The notes: generated from the letters alone by a model not told the origin. 40,788 nt of DNA from an uncultured Elusimicrobia bacterium (GCA_903879915.1 CAIRNJ010000059.1:1-40788), one strand, 5' to 3'. Positions 16,203-24,669 are shown, counted from the first letter of the stretch. Translations and numbers: made by a program.

Positions 16203-17005
16203 CGGGCCTTCTTCAGCCTTCGCCCGTCGGTCTCCAGGTACGGGTCGAGCTCGTCGAGGAATTCCAGGGCCTTGCGGCACCACTTGTCCACGAACACTTC
16301 GCGGTTGCGCACCGCCCAGGAATGGAAATGCTCGTGCCCCTTGAAGCTGGAATGGTCGCGGTGCGCCACGAAAACGTCCTTGGCCACTTTCAGGGTCCAG
16401 CCGGCCTGCCGCAGGCGCAGCGAATAATCCAGGTCCTCGAAGCAGCCCACGCCGAAGCGCTCGTCCAGCAGCCCTATGCTTTCGTACGCGGCGCGCCGGA
16501 GCATGAAGCAGAAGCCTACCAGGCGGTGCACCTCGAAAGCCTCCGCGGGGAATTTCAGCGCCATGGCCTGGGCGAACAGCCGCAGGGAGGCTGGGTCCTT
16601 TTCCAGTTCGGGGGCCAGCACCACCCGCTGCACGCCCACCGTGCGGTTGGTCAGCGGGCCGCAGGCCCCCGCCCGGGCGTCGGCGTCCAGGCAGGCGGCC
16701 AGGCCCTGCAACCCGCCCTGGAAGAAAACGATGTCGCTGTTGACCACGGCCAGGTAGCGGCCGGCGGCCCTTTTCAGGCCCTGGTTGACGGCTTTGGCAA
16801 AGCCCAGGTTGGAGGCGTTGCGCAGCTTCACCGCGTTCTTCACCGACGCGAGATAACGGCGCGTCTCCGGGCCGGAAGCGTTGTCCACCAGGATGAGCTC
16901 GTACGCGCCGCGCGCCGTGGCCTCCAGCGAGGCCAGGCAGGCTTTCAACTCGGCGGGCGCGTTGTGCACGGGGATGATGACGCTTATCTGTTTTTCTTTT
17001 GCCAT
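16199..17005 (-). CDS. Glycosyltransferase family 2 (rhamnosyltransferase-like)
   Basis: A 268-residue GT-A transferase without membrane helices. ISVIIPVHNAPAELKACLAS opens the fold, YELILVDNASG and ASNLGFAKAVNQGLKRA follow, and VVNSDIVF supplies the DxD-like NSD. RRAAYESIGLLDERFGVGCFEDLDYSLRLRQAG is the acceptor-side segment with the ED pair typical of WbbL-like rhamnosyltransferases. I place the start at 17005 (MAKEKQIS) rather than an ATG 27 bases upstream, because a perfect extended -10 lies between them. It is the first gene of a three-gene minus-strand unit with the peptidase/beta-helix fusion and the second GT2, each pair overlapping. The sugar is not determined. Confidence 0.88.
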   Translation of the reverse strand: MAKEKQISVIIPVHNAPAELKACLASLEATARGAYELILVDNASGPETRRYLASVKNAVKLRNASNLGFAKAVNQGLKRAAGRYLAVVNSDIVFFQGGLQGLAACLDADARAGACGPLTNRTVGVQRVVLAPELEKDPASLRLFAQAMALKFPAEAFEVHRLVGFCFMLRRAAYESIGLLDERFGVGCFEDLDYSLRLRQAGWTLKVAKDVFVAHRDHSSFKGHEHFHSWAVRNREVFVDKWCRKALEFLDELDPYLETDGRRLKKAR

Positions 17006-17015
17006 GTCAGGATTT

Positions 17016-17024
17016 ATTATAACA
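17016..17024 (-). promoter_or_regulatory. Extended -10 promoter for the minus-strand GT2 / fusion-protein unit
   Basis: Read on the minus strand, TGT-TATAAT (17024 to 17016) is a perfect extended -10. The ATG at 17005 is ten bases downstream, so the predicted leader is only about four bases. The element lies in the AT-rich 77-base gap shared with the divergent GT-C gene. Confidence 0.55.
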
Positions 17025-17068
17025 TTTGCCAATTCCGCCGGGGCGGCGCCGAAGCGCGCCTAATTTAC

Positions 17069-17074
17069 TAGAAT
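17069..17074 (+). promoter_or_regulatory. -10-like element before the GT-C gene
   Basis: TAGAAT lies eight bases upstream of the ATG at 17083, in the divergent gap. No TGn and no clear -35 are present, so the call is weaker than for the other elements. Spacing again predicts a leader of zero to two bases. No Shine-Dalgarno site precedes this ATG. Confidence 0.35.
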
Positions 17075-17082
17075 TACTTTCA

Positions 17083-18672
17083 ATGCAGGAAACCGAAAAC
17101 CCCTGGAGGAGCGTTCTCTGCGCCGCGCTGGTCTTCTGCGCGGCGCTGGCGCTGTACACCCCGTTCCTCTCGGACCGCCTGCTGTGGGACGACGGCACGC
17201 TGATAGGTGAGAACGCTTTCCTGGCCGACTGCTCGAATCTCCCGGCGGCGCTCAGCCCGCTTAACCTTTTCAGGATACTGCCCGTGCCCATGGCGGCGCG
17301 CCCCCTGGTCAACGCCTCGCTGCTGGCCGACGCCTGCGCCGGCTCCGGGCCGGCAGCGATGAAGTTCACCAACCTGCTGCTGCACGGCTTCAGCGCCGCG
17401 GCGCTGTTCTTCCTGCTGCTGGCCCTGTCCGGCTCCGAAGCCGGGGCGCTGCTGGGCGCGTTGCTCTTCGCCGTGCATCCGGCGGCCGCGGAAGCCATCC
17501 ACGTCATAACTTTCCGCTCCCACCTGCTGGGCGCCTTCTTTTTTATCCCGGGACTTTCATTCGCGCTGTTCTTCAGCCGCAGGCCCTCGCCGGCGGCCGG
17601 CGCCGCGGCCGCGCTGTGCTACCTGCTGGCCCTGCTCAGCGTGGAAACCCCGGCGGTGCTGCCCCTGGCGGCGCTGCTGGCCGCGTACTTCGACTCGGGC
17701 CGCGCAGGGCTGAAGAAACTGCTGCCGCTGCTGGGCGTAATGGCGGCCGTGGCGCTGTTCTACCTGTGGTTCAGAACGCCGCGCGCCGGCTACGGCATAG
17801 CGGGCCTGGCCGCGCCCGGCATCCCGGGCCCGTCGCCGCTGTATCCGGTTGCGCTGCTGCCGGCCAACGGCCCCGCCGCCGGCGCCTATATGATGCCGCT
17901 GCCCTGGCGGGGAATATATACTTCTTTCGCGGCGAACGTGTTCACCATGTCCCGGATCACGCTGGAATACCTGGGGACCATGCTTGCCGGGCTGGGCCTT
18001 AACACCGACTACAGCCCGGCGGTGACCGGCTCTTTGCGGCGCGGGCTGGTGCCGCTGGCCGCCGTGCTGGCGGTGCTGGGCGGCGGCGTCAGGCTGTACA
18101 GGCGGCGGAACCTGGCCGGGCTGGGGCTGCTGCTGGCGCTGGCCGCGCTGCTGCCCGCCCTTAACTTCGTACCTGTCTACAACATAAAGGCCGCCCGCTA
18201 CCTGTACCTGCCGCTGGCGGGGCTGGCGGTGGCCGCGGCCGGGCTGCTCAAGGCCGCCCTGGCGAATAAAAAGATAAAGAACGCCGCGCTGGCCGCGGCT
18301 GTCCTGTGGGTTTCCGGGCTGGCAGCGGTTACCGCCAGCCGCAACCCTGAGTTCAGGAGCGACCTTACGCTGTTCTCCGCGGCGGTGCGGCGCGCCCCGG
18401 CCATGCCGCGCGCGCAGGCCAACCTTTCCCGGGCGCTGCTGCTGGCCGGCGACTGCGCCGGCGGCCTGGCTCACGCCGGGCTGGCGGCCGGGCTGGATAA
18501 AGGAAATCCCGTGCTGAGGCTGCGCCTGGCTTTCGCGCTGGATTATTGCGGCCGCCGGCCCGAGGCGCTGCGGGAAGCCGAAGGGACCTTGAAACAATTC
18601 CCCGGCGACGCTTTCGCGGTGCAGCTGGTAAAAGCGCTGCGCGCGGCCGGCCCGGCCCGCGCCGGGCGTTAA
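17083..18672 (+). CDS. GT-C type membrane glycosyltransferase with TPR tail (TMTC-like)
   Basis: A 529-residue polytopic membrane protein. After a first membrane helix (VLCAALVFCAALALYTPFL) comes SDRLLWDDGTLIGEN, where the acidic pair in the first periplasmic loop matches the catalytic loop of GT-C enzymes such as TMTC O-mannosyltransferases. About ten more hydrophobic segments follow, then a soluble tail of about 100 residues with TPR-like helices (AQANLSRALLLAGDCAGGLAHAGLAAG, LDYCGRRPEALREAEGTLKQFP). Such enzymes use polyprenyl-phosphate sugars on the outer face of the membrane to glycosylate proteins or lipids. The ATG at 17083 was chosen because the hydrophobic start follows it and a -10-like element precedes it. 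The gene converges with the peptidase gene across six bases. The substrate is unknown; pilins are an obvious candidate from context only. Confidence 0.75.
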   Translation: MQETENPWRSVLCAALVFCAALALYTPFLSDRLLWDDGTLIGENAFLADCSNLPAALSPLNLFRILPVPMAARPLVNASLLADACAGSGPAAMKFTNLLLHGFSAAALFFLLLALSGSEAGALLGALLFAVHPAAAEAIHVITFRSHLLGAFFFIPGLSFALFFSRRPSPAAGAAAALCYLLALLSVETPAVLPLAALLAAYFDSGRAGLKKLLPLLGVMAAVALFYLWFRTPRAGYGIAGLAAPGIPGPSPLYPVALLPANGPAAGAYMMPLPWRGIYTSFAANVFTMSRITLEYLGTMLAGLGLNTDYSPAVTGSLRRGLVPLAAVLAVLGGGVRLYRRRNLAGLGLLLALAALLPALNFVPVYNIKAARYLYLPLAGLAVAAAGLLKAALANKKIKNAALAAAVLWVSGLAAVTASRNPEFRSDLTLFSAAVRRAPAMPRAQANLSRALLLAGDCAGGLAHAGLAAGLDKGNPVLRLRLAFALDYCGRRPEALREAEGTLKQFPGDAFAVQLVKALRAAGPARAGR

Positions 18673-18678
18673 AAATAA

Positions 18679-19572
18679 TTATTTCTTTTTGCCGAATTCG
18701 GTGAAGCCGAAGGAGGTCAGCTTCGCGGGCTTGAAGGTGAGGGCCGCGGAAGACCCGCCCTGCCCGCCGGAGGCGCCGGCGTAATCGTTCAGCCAGGCCT
18801 CCCATTTGCGGGCAAAATCCGCGCTGCTGCTGATGCGGTAGCTTTTCCACAGGGCCGTCTCCGTAGTATCGCCGTTGCGCAGCGCTTCGCAGAAATTCTT
18901 GAACTGCAGGCGGGTGTTGGGCGCGTAAAGGTAGGACACCGTGCCGAAAGCCTGCAGGTACCAGTCCGAGATGCGCGAGTCCGCCCCCAGCGCGTCCAGC
19001 TTCGCCGTGAAGAACTGGTCCAGCGGGAAGCGGCGCGGCGGATCGAAATACGGCAGCGCCTGCCGCCACGGCCCCCCTTCCGGGAAAACGATATCCTCCA
19101 GGTAGACCGCCAGCCCCTCGTTGAGCCACTGGGGCGGGTACTTGAGCTTCTCGGCGAAATAGCCCTCGAAATACAGGTGCGCCAGCTCGTGGGCCAGCAC
19201 GGCCTTCAGCTTCACCGGGTCCCCCGGGTCGTAGACCACCACTATTTTTTTCGCGGGATAGGCCAGCCCCTTGGACCATTTCGGCGGCGCGAACTCGCCG
19301 CCGACGAACGACTCCTGCGACGAATAGATGTAGATCCTGGACTTTTCCGAGGCCATCCACGGGGCGAACATGGCCAGGTTCAGGCGCATGGTGGAGAACA
19401 TTTTCTCCAGTTCCAGGCTGATGGAATTGGGCGACCAGGCCGATTCGTGCAGCACTTCGAAATGGGGCGAGGATTTGATATGCCAGGCGGAGACGGCCGC
19501 CGCGGTGCCCAGCTCGGCGGCGCCGGCGGGACCGGCGGCCAGCAGCAGCAGGAGTAGAACGGGGGAGGTCAT
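18679..19572 (-). CDS. Secreted peptidase MA-like metalloprotease (gluzincin)
   Basis: A 297-residue exported zinc peptidase. The N-terminus MTSPVLLLLLLAAGPAGAAE is a signal peptide. The zinc motif is HELAH in LKAVLAHELAHLYFEGYF, and the third ligand glutamate lies in QWLNEGLAVYLE, the arrangement of the peptidase MA / gluzincin group. Upstream, SPHFEVLHESAW is the usual first strand of these proteins. It is the last gene of the minus-strand pilus block, 21 bases after the last pilin gene, so it is probably cotranscribed and could process pilus or surface proteins. That role is inference. Some family members have lost activity, but here the zinc residues are all present. Confidence 0.83.
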   Translation of the reverse strand: MTSPVLLLLLLAAGPAGAAELGTAAAVSAWHIKSSPHFEVLHESAWSPNSISLELEKMFSTMRLNLAMFAPWMASEKSRIYIYSSQESFVGGEFAPPKWSKGLAYPAKKIVVVYDPGDPVKLKAVLAHELAHLYFEGYFAEKLKYPPQWLNEGLAVYLEDIVFPEGGPWRQALPYFDPPRRFPLDQFFTAKLDALGADSRISDWYLQAFGTVSYLYAPNTRLQFKNFCEALRNGDTTETALWKSYRISSSADFARKWEAWLNDYAGASGGQGGSSAALTFKPAKLTSFGFTEFGKKK

Positions 19573-19593
19573 TTAATTAGGCTGTGCCGGCTG

Positions 19594-19914
19594 CTATTGT
19601 TCTTCGTCGTATGAGAGGCGGACGCGCTTGGTGCCGCCGCCGTCATAGTCCACGGGGACCATCGTCTTGCCGCCGCCGGCATCTACGGAGCCCGGGAGAG
19701 TCGGATTGACGGCGGTGTTCCAGGTAGAAAAAAGATACATGGCTCCGCCGAGGGAGGCGGTGCGGGCCTGGCTGCTGCGGGCGGTGCGCGTGGCGCCCAT
19801 GTAGCGGTTCAGCACCCAGCGCGTAACGCTTATGGAAATAAAGGCCAGGATCAGGCACATCACCAGTGTCTGGAGGAGTATGGCGCCGCGCCGACCGGGA
19901 CCTATGTTACGCAT
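19594..19914 (-). CDS. Minor pilin-like protein, PilX/GspK-type N-terminus
   Basis: A 106-residue protein with a pilin-like N-terminus, GPGRRG followed by the hydrophobic AILLQTLVMCLILAFISISV helix. After cleavage behind Gly the fifth residue would be Gln instead of the usual Glu; GspK-type tip pseudopilins also lack Glu5. The remainder is short and has no clear domain. I chose the ATG at 19914 because AGGTG lies five bases upstream; an in-frame ATG 45 bases further up would put extra residues before the prepilin motif. It follows three genuine prepilin genes in the same direction after a 59-base gap. It may be a tip or priming subunit. Function is inferred from position and N-terminus only. 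Confidence 0.65.
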   Translation of the reverse strand: MRNIGPGRRGAILLQTLVMCLILAFISISVTRWVLNRYMGATRTARSSQARTASLGGAMYLFSTWNTAVNPTLPGSVDAGGGKTMVPVDYDGGGTKRVRLSYDEEQ

Positions 19915-19973
19915 AAGGACACCTGCATATAGTCTAACAGAGAAAACCTGATTTATCAATGGCCGCCGCGGCG

Positions 19974-20681
19974 TCAGTTGCCGGGGCGGGAAATGGAGAA
20001 CGTGCTGTCCAGGCTGGTATCCACGTCGCGCTGGGTGGTGCTGAAATCGTACGCGTTGGTGCCCACGGTGCCGCGGCCGGCGGCCTGCCAGACTGAGTGG
20101 ATCTGGACGCGCACCGACAGCTTGTCGCCAACGGGGACGTCCTGGAGACTCCAGGACCGGGAGAAGACCGGCACCGCGGTGTTCAGGAACTGCGCCAGCT
20201 GCATCATGTTGTTCCCGTTCGACCCGCAGTTCACGTTGGGGATGACCGGCGCGGCGCAGGGGTTGCCCGGGCAGGCGCAGCTGCCGCCGAAAGTCCCGCT
20301 GTAATAAAAGAGCTTCGTGTTCCCGGACACGCTGGCGGTGCAGAAGATATACCAGCTGGGCGGGCTGTAATAGGTATTGTCGGGGTCGCGGTAGATGGGA
20401 TAGCAGCCGGTGAGGCTGTCCACGTTGGAAACCAGCTCCAGCCGGCTGCTGGTGCTGTTCTCGCCGGGAGAGTCTATCCGGGTGGCCTGGGCCATGGCGT
20501 TGCGGATGGCGCGCATCCCTATGGCGGCGTCCGACTTCACGGTGTTGCCGCGGTAATTCTGGAACACGTGGCGGTTGGCGGTGGAGTAGACCGTTATAAG
20601 CGAAACGGCTATAAAGCCGGAGATCATGGTGGCCACCACGAGTTCGGTCAGGGTAAACCCGGAGCGTTTTTTCATAATCAT
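19974..20681 (-). CDS. Minor type IV prepilin (PilW/GspJ-like)
   Basis: A 235-residue prepilin. MIMKKRSG is the leader, and FTLTELVVATMISGFIAVSLI begins the mature N-terminal helix with Glu5, recognised by prepilin peptidase. The long C-terminal domain contains several cysteines (YPIYRDPDNTYY region, CACPGNPCAAP) that may form disulfides. The size and place after a PilV-like gene suit PilW or GspJ. Start and upstream stop overlap as ATGA at 20678-20681, so the two minor pilins are coupled. It would assemble at the pilus tip or prime assembly on the inner-membrane platform. Confidence 0.85.
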   Translation of the reverse strand: MIMKKRSGFTLTELVVATMISGFIAVSLITVYSTANRHVFQNYRGNTVKSDAAIGMRAIRNAMAQATRIDSPGENSTSSRLELVSNVDSLTGCYPIYRDPDNTYYSPPSWYIFCTASVSGNTKLFYYSGTFGGSCACPGNPCAAPVIPNVNCGSNGNNMMQLAQFLNTAVPVFSRSWSLQDVPVGDKLSVRVQIHSVWQAAGRGTVGTNAYDFSTTQRDVDTSLDSTFSISRPGN

Positions 20682-21121
20682 TGAGGGAAGGTGATCGTGA
20701 ACGTCACCTGCTTGCAGGAGGTGTTCTCGGTGTTCAGGCCGAAACCGCAGTTCTGGTTCTGCACCCGGTAGGTAAGCGTGGGCAGGGCGTCGGCAGGCCC
20801 GCCCTTGAGCTGCGGCATTTTGTCCAGCAGGAACGAAACGTTGTGATTGCCCGACTGCAGCGCCCAGCCGGCGTTGCTGTCGCCCGCCCAGTGCCCGCCG
20901 GCGTTGGGCGAAAAACCGGCCTCATTGGGCACCGCGGTCACGAAGACCCTCAGCTGCTCCTGCGCCGCCTTGACGGCCATCGAGGCGGCTTCGCGTTTGT
21001 CCGAGCGCACGCCGCCCACCTGGCTGGACAGCACTACGGAAAAAACGGCGGTGGCCGTCATGGCCGCCACCATGGTGGCCACTACGACCTCTACAAGGGT
21101 CTGACCTTTTCGTTTAGCCAT
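20678..21121 (-). CDS. Minor type IV prepilin (PilV/GspI-like)
   Basis: A 147-residue prepilin with leader MAKRKG and mature helix QTLVEVVVATMVAAMTATAVF, in which Glu5 is kept but position 1 is Gln rather than the usual Phe. The globular part has a cysteine pair (NQNCGFG, NTSCKQ) near the C-terminus. Length and gene order (major pilin, this gene, PilW-like, PilX/GspK-like) match a GspI or PilV position. It lies 22 bases downstream of the major pilin gene. Confidence 0.85.
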   Translation of the reverse strand: MAKRKGQTLVEVVVATMVAAMTATAVFSVVLSSQVGGVRSDKREAASMAVKAAQEQLRVFVTAVPNEAGFSPNAGGHWAGDSNAGWALQSGNHNVSFLLDKMPQLKGGPADALPTLTYRVQNQNCGFGLNTENTSCKQVTFTITFPQ

Positions 21122-21143
21122 AGTTCCCCCGCCGCTACCGTGC

Positions 21144-21599
21144 TTACATGCCCGGGCACTTGGGCGTGTCGGTGGTCAGCTCGCTGCAGACGCCGGCATC
21201 GCTCACCCGGTAGCCCCAGTTGATATAGGTGCCGGATTTCCTGAGCGCGCAGGCCGCGGCGGTGCCGCCGCAGCAGGCGCCGCCGGCGCCGCCGTTGCAG
21301 GCGTAGTAATAATACGGCGTGCCGGTAGTGGCCGTGCCCCAGTCGTGGTCGGCCATGTATTTGTTCGCTATAAGAGGATGCGTGTTGCCGGTTATGATGC
21401 CGGCGGCCAGCACGCCGTTGTCTATCTTGTACATCCGGTTGGCGTTGCCTATCATCATCACCAGGCCCACCGCGTCGGTGGCCTTCGAAGTTTCCACCGT
21501 TTTCAGGTATTGCGGCACGGCGACGACGGCGAGAATGCCCACGATCAGCACCACCACCATCAGCTCTATCAGAGTGAAGCCGCTCTTTTTTTGGTCCAT
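21144..21599 (-). CDS. Type IV pilin / major pseudopilin (PilA/GspG-like)
   Basis: A 151-residue prepilin with a textbook N-terminus: MDQKKSG, then FTLIELMVVVLIVGILAVVAVPQYLK, with cleavage after Gly and Glu5. The C-terminal domain is rich in Gly, Ala and Cys (NGGAGGACCGGTAAACAL) and aromatic residues (TPYYYYACNG), which could give a disulfide-stabilised loop. The start is supported by GGAGGG five bases upstream, one of the strongest Shine-Dalgarno sites here, fitting a highly expressed subunit. It follows the platform gene pilC after 25 bases. Whether the fibre is a pilus or a type II secretion pseudopilus cannot be told from this protein alone. Confidence 0.9.
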   Translation of the reverse strand: MDQKKSGFTLIELMVVVLIVGILAVVAVPQYLKTVETSKATDAVGLVMMIGNANRMYKIDNGVLAAGIITGNTHPLIANKYMADHDWGTATTGTPYYYYACNGGAGGACCGGTAAACALRKSGTYINWGYRVSDAGVCSELTTDTPKCPGM

Positions 21600-21624
21600 A
21601 AAAGCCCTCCCCGGGCCGGCCGCG

Positions 21625-22845
21625 CTATTTCGCGCCGATCTGCGACAGCTGGAAGATGGGCATGAAGATGCTCATCACGATAACGCCGATGATGCCGCCG
21701 ATGCCGACCACCAGGATGGGGTCGATGATCGACGAGAACCGGCGGATGAACTGGTCTATCTGCTCCTGGTAATACTTGGAAAGCACCACGATGATGTCGG
21801 GCAGCTTGCCCGACTCCTCGCCCATCCACATCATCTCCGTCACCATCGGCGGGAAGATGCCGGTCTTCTTGAAGGATTCGGAAATGGAGCGGCCGCTGGC
21901 GATGTCGTTCTTCACCTTCTTGAGCGCCCCCTGGAAGATCAGGTTCTTCTTGAACGAGCCTTCCAGCACGGACACGGCGTTGAGGATGCTGACGCCCGAG
22001 CGGATCAGCGTGGCCATGGTGGTGAGCATGCGCTCGATCTGCATGCTGCGTATCAGGTCCCCCACGAAAGGGATGCTGAACTGCACGTGGTTCCAGGTGA
22101 GCCGTCCCGGCGGGGTGGCGATGTACGCCCTGAAGGCGAACACGGCGCCTATCGCTATCACCACCATGAACACGATGTAATGGGAGACGAAGGACGAGAA
22201 GTTCACGATGATCTGCGTGATGAACGGCAGCTTCAGGTTGAAGTCCCGGAAGATGTCGGCGAACACCGGCACGATGTACATGATGAAGTAGGCCAGCACG
22301 CCCACGGACATGAAAGCCAGCACGGCGGGATAGGCTATGGCCGTGATGATCTTGGATTTTATGCCTTCCTGCGCCTCGCTGTAGGCGGTGATCTGGCGCA
22401 GCACGGCCGGCAGCTGGCCGGAAACCTCGCCGGCCTGCACCAGCGACACCCAGATCTCGTCGAAGACCTTGGGGTGCTTCTCCAGCGCCTTGTGCAGCGC
22501 GCCGCCGGCGGAAACTTCCTTGGTGATGGTGCCGAGCACCGCGCCCAGCGCCTTGTTGTCGGCGTGCTCGCTGAGCAGGGACAGCGCCCGCACCAGCGGG
22601 ATGCCGCCGCCTATGAGAGTGGAGATCTGTTCGCCGAAGAACACCAGCTCGCGGCCGGAAATGGAGCCGCCGCCGCCTTTCATGCGCAGGATGCCCTTGG
22701 GCTTGGCGTCCTCGGACTGCAGCGAAAGGATGAAGAGGTTCTTGCTCTGCAGCTGCTGCGCCGCCTGGTCTTCGTCGTCCGCGGCCATGGCGCCGGTGGT
22801 AACGGTGCCCTGGGCGTCCTGAACTGTATAGATGTATCGTCCCAT
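21625..22845 (-). CDS. pilC: Type IV pilus inner-membrane platform protein PilC/GspF
   Basis: A 406-residue polytopic protein of the GspF family, the inner-membrane platform on which the assembly ATPase works. Two tandem T2SSF domains are visible: the first around ELVFFGEQISTLIGGGIPLVRALSLLSEH with GEVSGQLPAVL, the second around IERMLTTMATLIRSGVSILNAVSVLE with GEESGKLPDIIVVLSKYY. Three main hydrophobic helices separate and end them. The start ATG at 22845 gives the usual MGRYIYTVQDAQG opening and has CAGGG seven bases upstream; the longer frame to 22887 has no such support. It lies between pilB and the major pilin gene. Confidence 0.94.
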   Translation of the reverse strand: MGRYIYTVQDAQGTVTTGAMAADDEDQAAQQLQSKNLFILSLQSEDAKPKGILRMKGGGGSISGRELVFFGEQISTLIGGGIPLVRALSLLSEHADNKALGAVLGTITKEVSAGGALHKALEKHPKVFDEIWVSLVQAGEVSGQLPAVLRQITAYSEAQEGIKSKIITAIAYPAVLAFMSVGVLAYFIMYIVPVFADIFRDFNLKLPFITQIIVNFSSFVSHYIVFMVVIAIGAVFAFRAYIATPPGRLTWNHVQFSIPFVGDLIRSMQIERMLTTMATLIRSGVSILNAVSVLEGSFKKNLIFQGALKKVKNDIASGRSISESFKKTGIFPPMVTEMMWMGEESGKLPDIIVVLSKYYQEQIDQFIRRFSSIIDPILVVGIGGIIGVIVMSIFMPIFQLSQIGAK

Positions 22846-22906
22846 AGATGTACCCTGAAATCTACTACATTGCCGTCCTGCTGTCAATTACGGCCGGCCG
22901 CGGTCC

Positions 22907-24655
22907 TTACCGCTCCGTTACCGTCACCGAAAGCATGTCCTCCACCGAGGTGACGCCGGCCATCACCTTGCGCCAGCCGCTGGCCCGCAGGTTCCAGGCG
23001 CCGCTTTTCGCCGCCGACGCCGCCAGCGCCTGCACGTCCGCGTCCTTGTAGATTATGCGCTTCATCTCCTCGGTGTTGAAATACACCTCGTAGATGGCCT
23101 TGCGGCCTTTGTAGCCCATGTTGTTGCACTTGGGGCAGCCCTTGGGCTTGTAGAAGGAGAGCTTGGACGGGTCGGGCAGCGGGTTTATCATGCACTCCGT
23201 CAGGAACTGGTCCAGCTCGCCCGCCGGCGGCCGGTAGGGGGTTTTGCAGTCGGGGCACAGCTGGCGCACCAGGCGCTGGGCGGCCAGGCACAGCAGGGTG
23301 CTGGCCAGCAGGTATCTTTCTATGCCCATGTCCAGCAGGCGGGGCACGGCCTCCAGCGCGCTGTTGGTATGCAGCGTGGAGAGCACCAGGTGGCCCGTCA
23401 TGGCGGCTTTCAGGCACGCTTCGGCGGTCTCGTTATCGCGGACCTCGCCGACCAGTATGACGTCGGGGTCCTGGCGGAGGAACGAGCGCAGGCCGGAGGC
23501 GAAGGTAAGGCCTATCTGCGGCTTTATCTGCACCTGGCTGATGCCTTCCATCTTGATTTCGACGGGGTCCTCCAGCGTCATGATGTTTAGCTCGGGGGAT
23601 TTGATGGTGTTGAGCACCGCGTTAAGGGTGGTGGTCTTGCCGGAACCCGTGGGGCCGGTCAGGAAGATCAGCCCGTTGGGGGCCGCGGCCGCCTTCAGGA
23701 AGTCCTCCTTCTGGCGGGCCTCGAAGCCGATCAGCGAAACGTTAAGCTCCACCGAGCCGCGGTCCAGGATACGCATAACGAGCTTTTCGCCGAACACCGT
23801 GGGGCAGACGCTTACGCGGATCTCGATGACGCGGTTCTGGTACTTTATCGAGAAGCTGCCGTCCTGCGGCAGGCGCCGCTCGGAGATGTCGAGCTTCGAA
23901 AGGATCTTCACGCGGGAGATCATGGCGTCCACCAGCTCGTTGGGCGGGGCGCTGCGCTCGTACAGCACGCCGTCGATGCGCAGCCGCAGCGAAACCTTCT
24001 CGTCGAACTTTTCCAGGTGGATATCGCTGGTCCGCTCGGAGATGGCCTGCTTCATTATGGCGTTGACGAGCTTTATGGACTGCGCGCCCTTGGAGTCGCC
24101 TATTATCACCTTGTCCAGGTCCAGCTTGCCGTCGGCCGTTATTACGTCGGCCTCGGAGGAGTCCCCCCCCTTGGAAGAGTCCGCGCCGCCGTCGATGACC
24201 TTGTCTATCAGGCTGGTCTGGCTCTGGTAGAACGAGTCTATGACCTTCAGGATCTGCGCCTTGGTGGAAATGTACAGGTGCACTTCCATGCCGCTGACCA
24301 GCTTGATGTTATCAAGCATCATGATGTTGGTGGGGTCGGTGACGGCCGCGGCCAGCACGCCGTCCTCGATGAAAATGGGGATCACGGCGTGGTCGCGCGC
24401 GAATTTTTCCGGGATCACTTTTTCCAGCCCCTGGCCTTTCTCGGGGTTCAGGATCTGGTTCTCTTTGGAAGCGTAGGGGATGCCCAGCTGCTTGCCCAGC
24501 GCCTGCGCCACCTGCTCTTCGCTGGCGTAATGCAGCTTTATCAGGGCCTCGCCGATAAGGCAGCCCTGCTGCTGCTGGAATTTAAGGGCCTTGTTCAGTT
24601 TCTCTTCGTCGATCCAGCCGCTCTGGATCATTATTTCGCCGAGTTTTTTAGCCAT
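22907..24655 (-). CDS. pilB: Type IV pilus assembly ATPase PilB/GspE
   Basis: A 582-residue hexameric motor ATPase that drives pilin insertion from the cytoplasmic side. The N-terminal MshEN/GspE-N domain (LGEIMIQSGWIDEEKLNKAL, YASEEQVAQALGKQLGIPY) is followed by the catalytic core: RTSDIHLEKF, Walker A GPTGSGKTTTLNA, the Asp box and LEDPVEIKMEGISQ, Walker B region VILVGEVRDNETAE and the His box TGHLVLSTLHTNSA. The zinc module CPDC...CPKC near the C-terminus marks extension ATPases of the PilB/GspE kind rather than PilT. No PilT is in the window. The gene lies between the pilQ and pilC genes with gaps of 83 and 61 bases. Confidence 0.95.
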   Translation of the reverse strand: MAKKLGEIMIQSGWIDEEKLNKALKFQQQQGCLIGEALIKLHYASEEQVAQALGKQLGIPYASKENQILNPEKGQGLEKVIPEKFARDHAVIPIFIEDGVLAAAVTDPTNIMMLDNIKLVSGMEVHLYISTKAQILKVIDSFYQSQTSLIDKVIDGGADSSKGGDSSEADVITADGKLDLDKVIIGDSKGAQSIKLVNAIMKQAISERTSDIHLEKFDEKVSLRLRIDGVLYERSAPPNELVDAMISRVKILSKLDISERRLPQDGSFSIKYQNRVIEIRVSVCPTVFGEKLVMRILDRGSVELNVSLIGFEARQKEDFLKAAAAPNGLIFLTGPTGSGKTTTLNAVLNTIKSPELNIMTLEDPVEIKMEGISQVQIKPQIGLTFASGLRSFLRQDPDVILVGEVRDNETAEACLKAAMTGHLVLSTLHTNSALEAVPRLLDMGIERYLLASTLLCLAAQRLVRQLCPDCKTPYRPPAGELDQFLTECMINPLPDPSKLSFYKPKGCPKCNNMGYKGRKAIYEVYFNTEEMKRIIYKDADVQALAASAAKSGAWNLRASGWRKVMAGVTSVEDMLSVTVTER

Positions 24656-24669
24656 AAATGATCACACCC

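Noticed and set aside
12873-16427. Two long plus-strand frames (577 and 581 codons) opposite the S26/beta-helix/nucleotidyltransferase gene
   Set aside because: Low-complexity Arg/Gly/Ala/Gln sequence with no motif; the minus-strand frame explains the region.
17006-17032. Upstream ATG at 17032 as start of the GT2 gene
   Set aside because: It would add nine residues not typical of the family and places the extended -10 element inside the coding region; the ATG at 17005 fits better.
18670-18690. AT palindrome AAATAATTATTT between the convergent GT-C and peptidase genes as a bidirectional terminator
   Set aside because: The stem has only A-T pairs and includes both stop codons; it is too weak for a standard terminator.
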